From positions 43,803,201-43,867,200 of the forward strand of contig OY754470.1 in assembly GCA_963575645.1 (NCBI GenBank): DNA of 64,000 bases, given 5' to 3'. Position numbers and translations under genes: made by a program. Every line of letters starts with the position of its first letter. Within the stretch, counting starts at the first letter, position 1. Of this stretch, positions 46,359-58,682 are shown piece after piece. Source of the stretch: Xanthostigma xanthostigma. Taxonomy: Eukaryota; Arthropoda; Insecta; Raphidioptera; Raphidiidae. The notes under the pieces are model-generated. The model saw only the letters and a program-made list of their open reading frames with translations. It did no database searches and was not told the DNA's origin.

Positions 46359-47835
46359 TAAATCAAAATTTGTATTAGTGCGCCGGATTACGAATTTGTG
46401 AATCCCTAGGCACTATATTTTTCCCCATACTACTCATACCGACCTCATTTATTTAAAAATACAGATAAAGTACTCATTTTGTTATATTTTATTGAAAAAA
46501 TATAGAATTTAAAAGACTTGTAAAAAAATGTGGAAACTGATTTATCTGTGGGGCAACCCTAAAACTTCCCGCTCTGTGTTAAATACGTTAGAATAAAACG
46601 TCGAGATCTGATGAAAAGACTCCATTTTTGGAAATCAGGCCGAAACCAATAACTTTCCGTTTGTTTGAAAATTTTCAATAGCGATAAGTCAAAAAAACGG
46701 GTCATCAAAGACATTGTAAATTTCGATTTCTCGGTGTCATTAGTCTTTGTTGGAGGCTTGCCTTCGGCGTCCCTAGACCGCCTAATGGGCATCGGTATTT
46801 TTTCTATATTTTGAACATCTGGCGGTAAAAGTCCAGGAAAGTCCGAGAATTGTATGATGCTCAATGGACAAAGGAAGGGATGAATGATTCAGGAGCGAGT
46901 ATAAGATATGCCTGGAAAAGGAAACGTGTCCCAGAATGGGATAATACTTTAATACTGCGTATGCTTTGTTAAATCATTGGCTATTGAGACAAGATAGCAA
47001 GGAAGGTCGTTCATAATTACCTCATAACCTCAAAAGATATTTCATAACGAGAAACATTGCTGCCATCCAGTGCTCAATAACAAAACACAGCTGGGACTTG
47101 AGGAAGTACCCTCGATAAATGAATAAACAAACAGAAAATTACGAAAATTTGCAAATATGTCAAAACCTTTTCAAAAATGACTCAGCTAAATTTTTGTGAT
47201 TTTTGGTTGACTTTGAAAAAAGATATTGATAATTTTATTTCGCTGCACTTAACATGAAGTCTTATGGAAATCTGTGATTTTGACGCACTCCATCATTTAT
47301 TACGTTGGAATTGACAAACAGATTTTGATAAAATTTTCAGGAAATATAATTGAATATTCTATGAACATTTTTCTTATTCCAAAACGTATAAAGCTTGCTT
47401 ATGTTAATAGAAATAACTAAAACAAAGCCGAGCTTTTTAGCAATTCATAAACGTGGCAACACCGCAATATTATAGTTTGTGGCGCGTCATTCAAAAGTAA
47501 GTTACGAAACTGCAGCAGTTTTGATATTGTAAAAACATACGTAAATTGAGTAAATGCTAAAAGCATAGCATTCCAAAAAAATGATAGTATATTATTATTT
47601 CCGAAATGACAGGAATAAAGAAAAGCATTTTCATAAATTAATGCGAATTGACACCGCATACTGACTTATGCTGCGTACATAAGTACTTGTAACTACGGCA
47701 AGGCATGCGGTGTTGCCAAATTATATACTACGTTTCTCAAGTAGAAGACTGAAATTCTTTGACTTACTGCGTACCGAGGGTAATTCCTTGAGCTGGCTGC
47801 CAAATACCAAATTAGCATAAGTTAATGTTTTGTTG
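46359..47835. other. Gene-free stretch
   Basis: A 101-codon minus-strand frame (46559-46864) and an 80-codon frame (47417-47659) have no recognisable domains and no splice context that I trust. No repeat membership was recognised. Confidence 0.4.
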
Positions 47836-48375
47836 TTTTTAGGGTTCCGTACCTCAAAAGGAAACCCTTATAGAATCACTTTGTTGTCCGTCCGTCTGTC
47901 TGTCAAGACTCTTAGAAATCAAAACCTGGAATCATGATATTTGGCAAGAAGCAATGTCTTATAGCACAAGTAGAGGGAAAAATTCGAAAACCGTAAATTT
48001 GTAGTTCCATCACAAAAAAAATCAACATGCTAGGCATGTACACAGTAACAGTTCTAATACAAAACAAGCGTCCGCTACCGGTGTGTTTATACAGAACAAT
48101 ATGACAACTCTCGCATACAACACGGTACGATGTCTAGGCTATCACATATATACAATACACTTCAGGAGTCCATCTGAACTCATCGCAATAACGCGCTTAG
48201 TTGGGAAACTGCAGACCGCGTTTGTTGATGTATGGAGGCAACAGTTTTCCAACGGCTAAGTGGAAAAAATCTTCGAGACTCGATTTCCGTGACGGACGAA
48301 CTATTTACATACCTACGAGGTTGTAGGGAACCCTCGGTGCGCGAGTTCGATTTGCACTTGGCCGGTTTTTTTTCT
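47836..48375 (+). repeat. SINE-like dispersed repeat L, near-complete copy
   Basis: Runs from TAGGGTTCCGTACCTCAAAA through GTCCGTCTGTCTGTCAAGAC and CCAACGGCTAAGTGG to GTGCGCGAGTTCGATTTGC, ACTTGGCCGG and a T-run. The two ends (GGGTTCCGTACC / GGGAACCCTCGG) and the GGCCGG-T tail recall a very common lepidopteran repeat. It is not coding. Confidence 0.8.
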
Positions 48376-48525
48376 GTAAACGTAATTTTTAAACATTAAC
48401 ATAAAATACGTAAGGAGCGCAGCTTCTATCGTGTGTTCACTAACCGACGCACCTCTTTTTTAAGACCACCGTTAGCTAGGATTATTTACGTCTAGTATCA
48501 ATTAATATTTAAATTAATTGTTTTT

Positions 48526-49025
48526 TACCATTCCAACCCACAAATGGTAACTAGTTTAGGTCAAAAATCACTATTCAAAATTTTACAATATCTTTTTGTT
48601 TTGAGGTTCTCCGAATCTAAAAAACAAATTTTTAGAAAAACTGTTAGTCTGTTTGTGAGCAGGATACAGGTCAAACGGATGAGAGGATTGAAATCAAATT
48701 TTGGGAGGATGTTTGCTATGCAAATAGAAAAGAGCCCTATTGTTTTTGGGGAAAATCGACGTATCCGCAGAAGAGATATATGCTATAACAGTGTTTTTTT
48801 TTTATATAATTATGGTATACTTTTCATAAAGAGTTATAAATTATTCTATTTATTTTTTCAAGAAAGTTTCATTAAATTTTTTTTTTCTAAACTTTATAAT
48901 TTCGGAGCCATTACCCGCATCGCCTCACGGAGTATCAGAAATGTTATTTTCTTTATTATACTACATCAAATGTCAATATTTTTGAAGCTGGAATGATCCC
49001 GTCGTCCAATTGGCTGGAATTTTTT
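48526..49025 (+). repeat. Dispersed family F1, copy f
   Basis: TTACCATTCCAACCCACAAA, GAGCAGGATACAGGTCAAAC, GTATCCGCAGAAGAG, then after a deletion ACGGAGTATCAGAAATGTTA and TCCAATTGGCTGGAAT. A 150-codon frame across it is not shared by other copies. Confidence 0.78.
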
Positions 49026-49560
49026 ATGACAATTTTAAAATTAAAAAAAAGAGGAGCCAAAAAAACTTCATCTAAAAATGATATCGCTACACGCTCGACT
49101 GCTTCCAAACTGTCGCTGTCCTTTACGAATGCATATTTTTGTTCCTGTGCCTTGATCCAGATAACCCTGTCAGTTACTTCCGGAGTTTCTTGTCTCAGCT
49201 GTGAAGGGAAAATGGAACGAAAGTCTCCGTTTGTTGTTTGTATAGGTGTATTGTTTGTAGTGTTTTATTGTTTGTTATAGAACCGTTCGTTCGTGAGATA
49301 TTAACGTTGTTCCTTGAATGTTGAGTGCGTCGCGGTTTAATAACGCAGCTACTAAATTATTCTTTAATATACCTGCATTTATGTTCTCAGAACACGCCGA
49401 GTTCAGTTTTATTGTCTTTCTGTGATGAACTCTTAAATAACTTAATGGGAGGAATCTTTTCTTTTCGAAATATCACTACATTCGCACTTTTTTAAAGTCT
49501 GTATCACACTAGAGAAACATAACAAGCGCGTTTATGGATGTTTCGAGTCCCGGCAGCGAT
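49026..49560. other. Gene-free stretch
   Basis: A frame at 48993-49280 reads a hydrophobic Cys-rich stretch but starts within F1, and I recognise no domain. No repeat match. Confidence 0.35.
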
Positions 49561-49735
49561 ACAACAATATTTTTTACAAGCTTTTATTTAGTTTCACCTG
49601 TTCCGTGGTCTGTCTGTCTGAAATCAAATCTTGCAAGCTTTATTTGACCCACTTCCCGTTATCCAATTGAGCTGAAATTTTGCATACGTATGTAGCTCCG
49701 ATAGCAATACAATAATATAATAATCGCCCGGAGCC
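49561..49735 (+). repeat. Family J-related fragment
   Basis: ACAAGCTTTTATTTAG, CCACTTCCCGTTATCCAATT, GAGCTGAAATTTTGCATACG, TAGCAATACAATAATATAAT recur at 62030-62165. Confidence 0.65.
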
Positions 49736-50272
49736 GGATATGCGTATCCGTATCCGCGGATATCCGAGGGAGAAGAAAGATCCGTATCCGTATCCGTTAG
49801 TTTTACGGCGGATCTTTTACGGATCTTTTACCTTATTAATTTTCAATTCATAGATGAAATTATATATAGGTGATTAGGTAATAATGAAAAACTGTTAAAT
49901 TCCATTCAGATTATTTTTTATTTCTTAAAATCGTATTTGGCACCTTTATATTGCAAAAATTTATCGTAGTGAGTACCATACCAATAGTACATAACTCAAA
50001 GGTACTAATAAAAAACTATCTTTATAATGAGATATTGCACATCGATCTTTGGAAAGAGACAATCTGTTATGAGAGTTAACTCTTAAAGAAGTCAATAACT
50101 TTTTCCCATAACAGATAGTCTCTTTCCAAAGGTCGATGTGCAATATTTACCGCCGCGTACTCTAAGAAAGTTAAGATCCGTATCCGTATCCGCGGATCTT
50201 GAAACCAAATCTCCGTATTCAGATCCGTATCCGCGGATATGCATTTTTAACGATCCGGCACATCACTACTTA
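49736..50272. mobile_element. hAT-like element with GTATCCG subterminal repeats
   Basis: Both ends contain repeated ATCCGTATCCG and GCGGATAT words (49738-49830 and 50170-50255). The right end (CCGGCACATCACTA) looks hAT-like. The left boundary and a target duplication are not clear. The centre holds an imperfect inverted pair (CATCGATCTTTGGAAAGAGA, 50041-50060; inverse near 50118-50138). Confidence 0.6.
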
Positions 50273-50469
50273 TTACTAATCGAAATAAAATTATTTTTAT
50301 CTTTTTAATTCATTTTTGTTAGCTAATGAAAGCTTGTTTAACAAAAATTTCGTTTATTTTTACAAATATAATGTCGACCATTTTAGTCCAAGAGGACGTG
50401 GTATAAATATTTACAAACATTTTGTAATAGCTATTTATGCTACTTGTCAGGAAAGTGACGAATAATGGC
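50273..50469. other. AT-rich stretch
   Basis: Nothing recognised. Confidence 0.35.
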
Positions 50470-50725
50470 TTGTTTTGAGCAAGAAACAATCTGGAAACAG
50501 TATCTTGTCGCAAACAAACGTTGCGTCATAGTGTGTGTTCTGTTCAGAGACAGTAAACGTTCACTTTTGTTAACATTCGAACTGTCACTGCGCGCGCACC
50601 AAGACCAGCTTCAATACACGCATCGTGTGATGTCATAACGTAAGCCAGGCCCACAGCACGCTTGAAATCTAGCAGTCAAATCTAGTAAGGAACTTGCAGC
50701 AAAACCAGCCTCGTGTGCAGCGACT
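50470..50725 (+). repeat. TIR family M, copy 3
   Basis: TTGAGCAAGAAACAATCTGG, GTGTTCTGTTCAGAGACAG, GCGCGCACC, CAGCCTCGTGTGCAGCGAC in the same order as 39363-39672. Confidence 0.72.
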
Positions 50726-50737
50726 TTAATTCTTTTT

Positions 50738-51383
50738 GACGTGATAACGTCTTATAAATTGATGAATCACCAATATTATAAATTGATAAAACACCGGCTG
50801 CATGTTCGAAAAAGTGTAACGTAACGTTCCTAACGTTCCGCCTGACCCTGTGCGTGCTTTTTGCTAATTTCTCGCTCAATTTAAATCAGATCGGTTTGAA
50901 ACCAGTCTTAAACGAAAGAGGAGAACATTTTACATAGATTTCGTATAACAGAATTTGCCTAAACAGTTTTTTTACACAAATTTATATAGAAAAATATTTT
51001 ATACAAAATATAGAAAAATAGCTGTATAAATGCAATGTTGTGTAATGCATGGCGCGACGCGGTCGGTTCTCTTTGTTTGCCGTACATGGAAATTAGAAGC
51101 ATACGTATGTCTTGTCTTAACATGAAAACAGCTGCATTTCTAATGTTTAATTCAATTTTTTGACATTAGTATATTGTGAAATGCAAAGCCTTCTAAGTTA
51201 AGTATTGGAATAACTAATTATTATTAGAACATAATACTTTGTAAGTTGCAAACGTCACTTTTGACATTTCTTATCATTCCGACACCAAGGATAAGCGGAT
51301 TGAAACCAAATTTTGGGAGGTTTAGGTTATGTATTACGGAATACGTTATCACGTAAAACTATCGTCCGTAAACCGACTTTACA
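50738..51383. repeat. Dispersed inverted-ended family D, copy 2
   Basis: Shares left (GACGTGATAACGTC, AAAACACCGGCTGCATG) and right (TTACGGAATACGTTATCACG, CCGTAAACCGACTTTACA) blocks with 3981-4548. The middle differs. A stray F1-like AAACCAAATTTTGGGAGG is present just before the right block. Confidence 0.72.
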
Positions 51384-52249
51384 GACAACCATTTTTTTAG
51401 CTCAGATAACCGGTTCGTCTAATTAATCTACTTATCTGATTCTTGGTTTTTGATTTGTTAATAATCTGAAATGATTGTACAAGCGGAATCTTAGTTTCCA
51501 TATTATAATTACGAGGATTAATTTCAATTCCAATCACTAATTAACTGTAAGTTGTGTTCAGGTTTGGTTATATTAGACACACTGATATACGATCTTGAAC
51601 CGCAATTCCAATATAATCGCAGTACCACATCATACTGCCCGTGTACATTGATACAGGGTGTTCGACTACTCACTCACGTAGGATCATCATGTCCGTCCGT
51701 CTGTTCGTATATTACAGCCATACCATTTCACCATCTTTCCATTGATTCGCATGAAATTTTACAGGCAGGTATCTTATATAAACCGCCATATAACTTAGTA
51801 ATAAAATTATAGAAAAAATTATTTAAGGGTAGCTTTCCATACACAGAACGGACGGGATAATTTTTTTTGCGCACATTATTCCATGGGGTATCGTTGGATA
51901 GGTCTTTAAAAATCCAATAAAAGTTCTTAAGTGACGCTTCACTTGGGGAGTAAGCTGATAAATGCCTGACGAAATCGTTTACGGAAGTGCATTATCGCGA
52001 AACCTGATGAAATCGTTTACGGAAGTGCATCATCGCGAAGTTGAGAGGGAGATATAAGTTAGTGAATGCGACAAAGACGGAGCAGTAATCAAAATTCTTT
52101 TTTTTTTTTTTGGACAACTATTTGGCGTTTAAAATGAAAACAATTGTTTTTGTATCAAAAATACATTTCATCGAATTTTGCTGCATTTTGTAACGGGAAA
52201 TAATGTAGGTTAGTTAATAAATGTATTATAAATTATGCTAATAAATATA
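51384..52249. other. Gene-free stretch with a short tandem duplication
   Basis: GAAATCGTTTACGGAAGTGC occurs at 51971 and 52010. 51640-51830 (CCGTCCGTCTGTTCGTATAT, GAAATTTTACAGGCAGGTAT) has the style of arthropod transposon tails, without ends. Confidence 0.45.
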
Positions 52250-52397
52250 TATGTCGCCGGGATATTGTCAAATCCGTGATTTTGTAATTTCACTAGTGAA
52301 ATTACAATATCACGATTGACAAAGATTCGTGATATTATAATTTCACTAAGTGAAATATAATATCACGGGTTTGACAATATCCCGGCGACATATATAC
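52250..52397. repeat. Palindromic MITE Q
   Basis: GTCGCCGGGATATTGTCAAA and its inverse TTTGACAATATCCCGGCGAC bound a 150-bp element between TATATA-type flanks. The interior repeats CACTAGTGAAATTACAATAT and similar inverted words. Confidence 0.85.
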
Positions 52398-52594
52398 ATA
52401 TTTTGCCTATTAATTAAATATTTCTTCTTTGTAGATTTGTGCTACAGAGTGAGGTTATATTGTGTTCGATAAACTTTGAGACGAACCGACTGCATATTAT
52501 TGTTCGTTTATGAATTTAACATGAGCAAATTTGAGGTATATAATAAATATATTTAAAATAATTATGGCAGGAAGAAGTTTTATTTCAAATCTTT

Positions 52595-52965
52595 AATTAA
52601 CGTCTGAATAGAACTCTTCAAGTAAATAAAATTGTCGACCAATTTTTCTCAGACCATACGATATATTATATCGTTTTATTTCAGTCGCTTTTTTTTCTTA
52701 GATAAATGTTTCCCGAGATACTAGCTCCTAAAAGCGTTAAATATATTTTCAACATATATTAATAATATCAGGAATGTGGACTAGATAAGATGGTAAATAA
52801 TAATCACTTTATTATTTCTGCAACGTTTCGGTCTTTATTAGATCTTCCTCAGGCATCTGAAAAAATTACATATTATGTACTTAACCTCTACATTGGCACA
52901 ATAATTATTACAATCCAATATTTACCATCTTATCTAGTCCACATTCCTGATATTATTAATATATA
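52595..52965. repeat. Penelope-like terminal fragments with foldback
   Basis: 52595-52650 is the TTAATTAACGTCTGAATAGA...ATTGTCGACCAATTTTTCTC piece. 52755-52800 and 52917-52963 are inverted (AATGTGGACTAGATAAGATG). Between them, on the minus strand, CTGAGGAAGATC...GACC then GAAACGTTG shows the Penelope end motif. Confidence 0.65.
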
Positions 52966-53354
52966 TTTATAATTATGGATGATAATCACAACAACATATA
53001 TTTTCAACTTTTTTAATAAATATACTATTTCTTTTAACATATCATTGAGGCTTTAGTGTCGCCGTCTCTATACTATAAGACGTGATCGAGTAACAAACAT
53101 ACCTACAAACGATTTTTCACATCGCTAATATATTATTTGGGATTTAGGATTCATCACGCTATCGAATAAGGGTAATGTCTTGATAGACCCCTATATATAG
53201 TTTGTCAAGTATAAGATGTATGTACAAATAGTATATAACCGTCATTATTACTGAATTCCTGCAATGTAGGCTGTGTGGTTACAGTCAACAGGCTGAAACA
53301 TTTGGTCGATTTGAGATAATCAGTTTTCAACCCACTTCTATACAATTCGACACA
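52966..53354. other. Gene-free stretch
   Basis: Nothing recognised. Confidence 0.4.
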
Positions 53355-53710
53355 TTTTTTAACACGCTTATATTAGCTTGACCTGTATGTATGTATGTAT
53401 GTAAAGGAATCTTTCAGCGTAATTTTCACCAATTTTAAGAAGTCTGATTATCTTGAAATTTTGCACACGTATCAAGGGCTTATGACAATACAATTATTTC
53501 ATAAAAATAAATTTGAATTTAAAAATTTAGAACTAAAATTAGAATTTTGAAAAAAATATTTTTATGTTGTTTTGAGACTAAAAATTAAGAAAATAAATTA
53601 TAGTTTAAAAAAACTTAAAAAACGCGCTTTAATTAAAAACCGAACTGGAAAGTAGAAAATAATTCTTAACAAAATAATTCAATTATATAGTAAAAAAGTG
53701 TTGGGTGCCA
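53355..53710 (+). repeat. Dispersed family J, copy 2
   Basis: TTAACACGCTTATATTAGCT, a TGTA run (53383-53402), AAAGGAATCTTTCAGCGTAA, GACAATACAATTATTTCATA, CGCGCTTTAATTAAAAACCG match 10980-11340 in inverse. Confidence 0.78.
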
Positions 53711-53734
53711 ATTACTATATTTTTTATACATAAA

Positions 53735-54343
53735 AGTCATTACGAAAACCGACGCTTGAAAACTAGCAAGGAATCTAGCGACAAAAAACCAGCCTCTTTG
53801 TCAGAGGCCTTTAAATACGCTACTGGTACAAGCTTTTAGAAGGTAAGCGGAAATGCTATGAAATAAACAATTTCGAGGCTTTTAACCCAACGGTTCGAGG
53901 AATTGACTTTAAGATATCGTTGACTTATCCGAGCTATTTCAGTACTCCGTTATTATTGTCGCTGATTATTTATTGCTTTCCGACAATAAATATCCGTCCG
54001 GAGAATTGTCATTGCTCAGCGCATGCGCGTATTGTAACCGGAAATAAATACGGTTTGTATTATTATCATCGTCTTTTTCACATATTGCGAGTGCGTATGT
54101 ACGTTTATTTTATTTCGTATCGTTTTTTTTATATTGGATACTGACCCGCAAAAATACATAGACGTTTTTTTTTTAGTGTTTTCGAGGGGGTTTTCATATC
54201 ATTTACAATTAATTAATCGATTATATTTTTGATTGAAAAGACTTCGTGAATATGGACTTCATTCAATTTATTCTTTTTAACGCCATACCGACAATAATAA
54301 ACTAAAAACTGTGATTAAAGTTTTATTAATAATATTGTAATTT
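53735..54343. other. Family M scrap and gene-free DNA
   Basis: 53755-53812 (CTTGAAAACTAGCAAGGAAT, CCAGCCTC) is a short family M end. The rest shows no gene or repeat. Confidence 0.45.
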
Positions 54344-54509
54344 GTAACCGAGACCCCCAGCTGGCGACGACAAAAAAATTCGTGAGACAACAATCGGCTT
54401 GACACACAGATTGTTGTGGAACAACAATCGGCTTGTTGTTGTTAGAATGACGAGCCGATTGTTGTCTCATGAAATTTTTTGTCCTCGCCTGCTGGGAGGT
54501 CTCTGTTAC
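54344..54509. repeat. Palindromic MITE R1
   Basis: GTAACCGAGACCCCCAGCTG...GCGACGACAAAAAA is the inverse of TTTTTTGTCCTCGCC...GCTGGGAGGTCTCTGTTAC with few mismatches. The inner part repeats CAACAATCGGCTTG inverted. Non-coding. Confidence 0.85.
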
Positions 54510-54535
54510 AATATAATATATTTATCAATATTCAA

Positions 54536-54832
54536 ATCTTTGATTAACGTCTGATTAGAACTTTTCAATAAATAAAATTATAGACCAATTTTTCAGACAA
54601 ATATAGTAACAAGAAATATAATATAAATTCAACACATTAACGTTTCGGTCCGGATTTGGAGTTTCTTCAAAACTGATCTAAAAAATATAAAAATTAATTA
54701 ATAATAATTAGTTTCTAATCGGTATTGAAAAAATTCGCTTTAAATTTTGTATAAATTAAGTAGTTTTTGGTAATATATCTGTCTGAAAAATTGGTCGATA
54801 ATTTTATTTATTATATTTATTAATCTTTTAGG
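54536..54832. repeat. Penelope-like foldback fragment
   Basis: Inverted ends (ATTATAGACCAATTTTTCAG at 54578; CTGAAAAATTGGTCGATAAT at 54783) enclose, on the minus strand, TTGAAGAAACTCC...GGACC then GAAACGTT. Confidence 0.65.
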
Positions 54833-55371
54833 TCTTCAGGCGTCGGTGTACAATTACACTCAGGTTATTATTGTGTGGGTGCAGGTAAACGAAGAACGGA
54901 AGGAATCGGCGCCTATGACTTTATACATTTGTTTTGTTAGCCTGTGTAAGATTTTATGGGAGTATAAATTTATTTTATCTTTCTTTTGTATTACCTGCAT
55001 TTGAAAGTTTGTTAATAGACGTTGAATAGTGGTCCTTCCAGTCGTAAAAAAATAAGTCCTATGAACCGTTTAGAATGATGAATGGGTATGTTAAGGGTTC
55101 ATATTTGGGAATTTAATTTTTTGGAATAAACGTTTCTAAACATATATTATTTCTTTCAATATGAGTTTCATTTTTCACCCCAAAATATAAATACCGTACT
55201 ACTACAGAATTGAGCTGAACGCTGAACCCAATTGTTGAGCGTCTTATATAATATACAATCTTCCTCCAAAAGAGGCTGATCAGTAGCCAGGAGAAGAAAA
55301 AAAAAACAAAAAAAAAATAACGCAAGCGAAAATTGCTAGTGTATAATTTTTGGTTAGAAATCTCACTTTTA
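54833..55371. other. Gene-free stretch
   Basis: Nothing recognised; A-rich run near 55284-55318. Confidence 0.4.
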
Positions 55372-55953
55372 ATATTCCAACCGACAAGTGGTGAATGGTA
55401 CTAGTTTAGGTTAAAATTAACTTTTCAAAATTTTACATTTTTCGTTTTGAGGTTCCCCGAATCCAAAAAACATATTTTTGGAAAAAAAATGCGTCTGGCT
55501 GTATACACGATACAGGTCAACGGATGAACAGGTCGAAACCAAATTTTGGGAGGATGTTTGATATGAAAATATGAAGAGCCCTATTGCGTTTTTGGGGAAA
55601 ATCGGTGCATGCGCAGAAGAGATATATGGTACAACGTTGTTTTTATATAATATCAGTATAATTGTCATAACGGTTTAAACATTTTTTCTAAACTTTACAG
55701 TTTTGAATATATTTTAAAAATTAAAAAAAATCAGTTGTTCTTTAATTTTGTAGATCTGTCTGAAAGAAATTAGCTAAGCATGTATTGATTCATTTTTAGA
55801 TGACGTGGAACATTTTTTGTGGCAACAAATAGCAAATATCATAATATTTAATACTAGCCGTTACCCGTGTCTTTGCACGCGATTTATTTAATAGCAAGTG
55901 TTAATATTTTTGAAGTTGGAATGGCCCCGTCGCCCAACTGACTGGAATTTTTT
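55372..55953 (+). repeat. Dispersed family F1, copy g
   Basis: ATATTCCAACCGACAAGTGG, ACACGATACAGGTCAACGGA, CGGTGCATGCGCAGAAGAG and GTCGCCCAACTGACTGGAA in family order, with a Helitron-like ACTAGCCGTTACCCG junction at 55853. Confidence 0.8.
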
Positions 55954-55974
55954 AATAGTATATTACATCACAAG

Positions 55975-56255
55975 GGCCGAGATTTCAACTTTTAAGGCCC
56001 GTGTGGTGTATACGATTTTTCTTCATATCCGCTCGAAAGTACGTACTTTCGTCAGCAGGGACGAAAGATTAACATTTTCTCCCAGTGAGAACGGCGGGAG
56101 GAAAAAATTTCTCATGCGTATTTATACTCGTAACTAGGGTTACCGCTATCATTTAATATAATAAATAACAGGGAGTAAATATCAAACTTTCGTCCCTGCT
56201 ATAAGGGACGAAAGTACGTACTTTCGATCGAGGTATGAAGAAAAAGCGTTATTAA
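55975..56255. repeat. Inverted-repeat element around TCGAAAGTACGTACTTTCG
   Basis: CTTCATATCCGCTCGAAAGT...ACGTACTTTCGTC at 56020-56054 is inverted at 56209-56244. AGGGACGAAAG words occur on both sides. Confidence 0.7.
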
Positions 56256-56427
56256 TTTTTCATTATTATAATAGTAGATTCAAATTATTCTCTTCATTAG
56301 TTAAATCGACATTTGTGCTTTTGTACAAATTACCGGTATCAGTGGTTGGTTAATCCGAAGGATATAGTTTGTACAGAATATAAAGTCTGCTCTAAACTTC
56401 ACTTTATCATTCAAATTAATATCTAAA

Positions 56428-56490
56428 AATTCCAGCCAACACAAAAAATATCGACATTTAAATAGTATAATAAAGAAAATAAAATTATAA
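56428..56490 (-). repeat. Short F1 3'-end fragment
   Basis: AAAAATTCCAGCCAA...ATATCGACATTTAAATAGTA matches the F1 end. Confidence 0.6.
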
Positions 56491-56504
56491 TAATATATTG
56501 GATT

Positions 56505-56880
56505 TCCGAAAAAGTGGCGTAGTGGTGAGAGCACTAGACTCGCCTTCGGGAAGTACCGGGTTCGAATCCCGACGGGAGCAGATGTGGCTGGGACTCTCTC
56601 CTGCTGCCCCTCGCCGAGAAACGGTAATTCTTGTACCAACCATCTTGTTGAAGTTTTCTATGGTTTCTCTTAATAATTCCAGATAAATATCGAGATGGTT
56701 CCTTATTCAAGGCCATGGCAGATTACCTGTCAAACTTCTATGCTCAAAATTTATCCTAATGTCCTAAAATTCCTTCTTTCGCCTATTGCTGTGAATTAGT
56801 AGAAGTTGAAAAAATGTAGAAGATAACGGGAGTGTGATAGATGGAAAATAGTAATGGTGCGAATGGCGTCTGTTATAACA
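56505..56880 (+). mobile_element. tRNA-derived SINE, copy 2
   Basis: The head GTGGCGTAGTGGTGAGAGCA (A box), CGGGTTCGAATCCCG (B box) and the body GCAGATGTGGCTGGGACT, CGCCGAGAAACGGTAATTCT, GAGATGGTTCCTTATTCAAG match 27621-27985 in inverse. It leads toward an (ATT)n tract that may be its tail. Confidence 0.85.
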
Positions 56881-56907
56881 TAACGCTGAGAAACGTACGT
56901 TAAACGC

Positions 56908-56923
56908 ATTATTATTATTATTA

Positions 56924-56961
<38 letters not shown>

Positions 56962-56986
56962 GTTATTATTATTATTATTATTAGTG

Positions 56987-57017
<31 letters not shown>

Positions 57018-57018
57018 A
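56908..57018. repeat. (ATT)n microsatellite
   Basis: About 110 bp of imperfect ATT repeats; poly-Asn frames here are artefacts. Confidence 0.95.
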
Positions 57019-57590
57019 TTGCATATATTTTAATGAATCTTTGAGTTGATTAATTCCTTAAGATTTTGCCGCCCTAGGACCGGGCCTCACGGGCCTAGGC
57101 GTAAATTCATCAACAGTGGTAACTCGTTATAACATAATATCACACGTTGCACATAAAAACTACATTTCCGAACGAGGTACATAAACTAATATTTAGATAC
57201 AGACGCAATTACCTACTACTATTATCAGCGTTGCCAGACGTCCCGATTTTGGCGGGACGTCCCGATTTTTAAATCAAAATTAAATGTCCCGCGCGGGACA
57301 GGCTTAGTCCCGCTTTTCGGGGATAACTCGGGGATAACTTTAAAAGAAGTTAAATCTTCACAGAAATATCATGAATAAGTAATTCTTATAAATAATTATT
57401 CTCTTATTGTAAGTTGCAATTTGTAACATTCACTCCACAGACTATTGTTTGAAACGCCATATTTTTCTAATGAATAAAACTTTTTTGATTTTGATTTCTG
57501 TTTTTTTTTTTTTATTCTGAAGAAATAAGACTCAACTATTTAACGATAGGGTAAATCTGATTTAAAATATTATATTTTTATTAAAATACA
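57019..57590. other. Gene-free stretch with a hAT-type end
   Basis: CAGCGTTGCCAGACGTCCCG at 57228 followed by GGCGGGACGTCCCG and further GTCCCGC words looks like one hAT end, but no inverse partner is visible downstream. Confidence 0.45.
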
Positions 57591-58060
57591 TTTTCTATGG
57601 CTATTTTTGCTATCTATTGTCACGTAAACGTAATTTTAATTCAAGTAAAAAGATAAATAGGTATTTAAAACTTCTGATTATATACGTTTTTTCGCTTGTG
57701 TTCGCGAAGTTTGGTGAAAGCTTTAGTGAAGTACGTGTAGGTGTAATGGTAGCAACAGTCGGTTGGTTGGACGCCAACACACGGGACCGGCGTCGCGGCG
57801 TTCGGCGTCGTCCGCTGTCTCGGCACAACCAACCTGCTATACGCCAGATGGCTTGTCACCTATCAGCTTGTACGCCAGTTGAACGTTGGCCGTTCAGTGA
57901 GAGCGGATGCCGTATCGTGTTTCCGGTTTTCGCGCGAAGTCTTCGTGATTTGTAGACCGCGTCGCCGTGCAGTCTCTTTCGGTAGACCCATTCGTCGACC
58001 GACCGGTTTTTAATATACGAAACAATAATCAACGTAGCAGTGTTGCTAATCTTATAAATC
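57591..58060. other. CpG-rich stretch, possible promoter or untranslated exon
   Basis: 57760-58010 contrasts with the AT-rich surroundings (CGGCGTCGCGGCGTTCGGCG, CGTCGTCCGCTGTC). Open frames exist on both strands because stops are rare in such sequence. None has a domain I recognise. Confidence 0.35.
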
Positions 58061-58682
58061 TTCAAAATTATCCTAAAAAGTATTCGACCAATGAACCGTT
58101 GAAATAAATATAGATTGTGTTTCTAAAAGTTCATTGAGGGGAAGCAAACTTCATTTTAACAAAAAAAGCATTCTCATCGTAAGTATGAAAATTAATGGTT
58201 GAAAAAGTATAACTTCTACATTAATATAGCCTACCTTGTATGATTTAATACACTTAAATAACGAGGAAACAAATATATTTAAAAAAATCTTCGGCCATTT
58301 AACTTTCATTGAAATAAATGGGTATATTGCGTTTATGAAGAATAAAAAACAATTTCTTAGTAAGTATGAAAAAAAGTTATTTGATGGAAAAGTATGTATA
58401 TTTCCGTGTTACAACTTGCATTTTTAATTAAATGCATTTATTTTTGTTGAGTTTTTAGCTATTAGATGAACGATGTTTCAAAATTGAGTTTTTTAATAAA
58501 ATCCTTTTTCCACTTATTTTCGGAATATTTTAGTGTACCTACCTATATACATTGTAGAGTAAAACAGTATTAGATTTTTTTTTGTGTGTTTAATGTGTCA
58601 ATAAAAAATATGCCCGGGAAATATAAAATATTTTTTGTTTAGTTTTTGCGGACATATTTTTTTTATTGACATATTAAATACA
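58061..58682. other. AT-rich gene-free stretch
   Basis: GTAAGTATGAAAA-like words occur at 58180 and 58362; no exon supported. Confidence 0.4.

Noticed and set aside
46559..46864. 101-codon minus ORF with non-repetitive composition
   Set aside because: I found no motif, start context or splice signals to support it, though I cannot exclude a degraded coding fragment.
48544..48996. 150-codon ORF, the longest closed ORF
   Set aside because: It lies within F1, and the other F1 copies do not preserve this frame.
56764..57024. Poly-Asn ORF, minus strand
   Set aside because: It reads the (ATT)n microsatellite and SINE body; not a gene.
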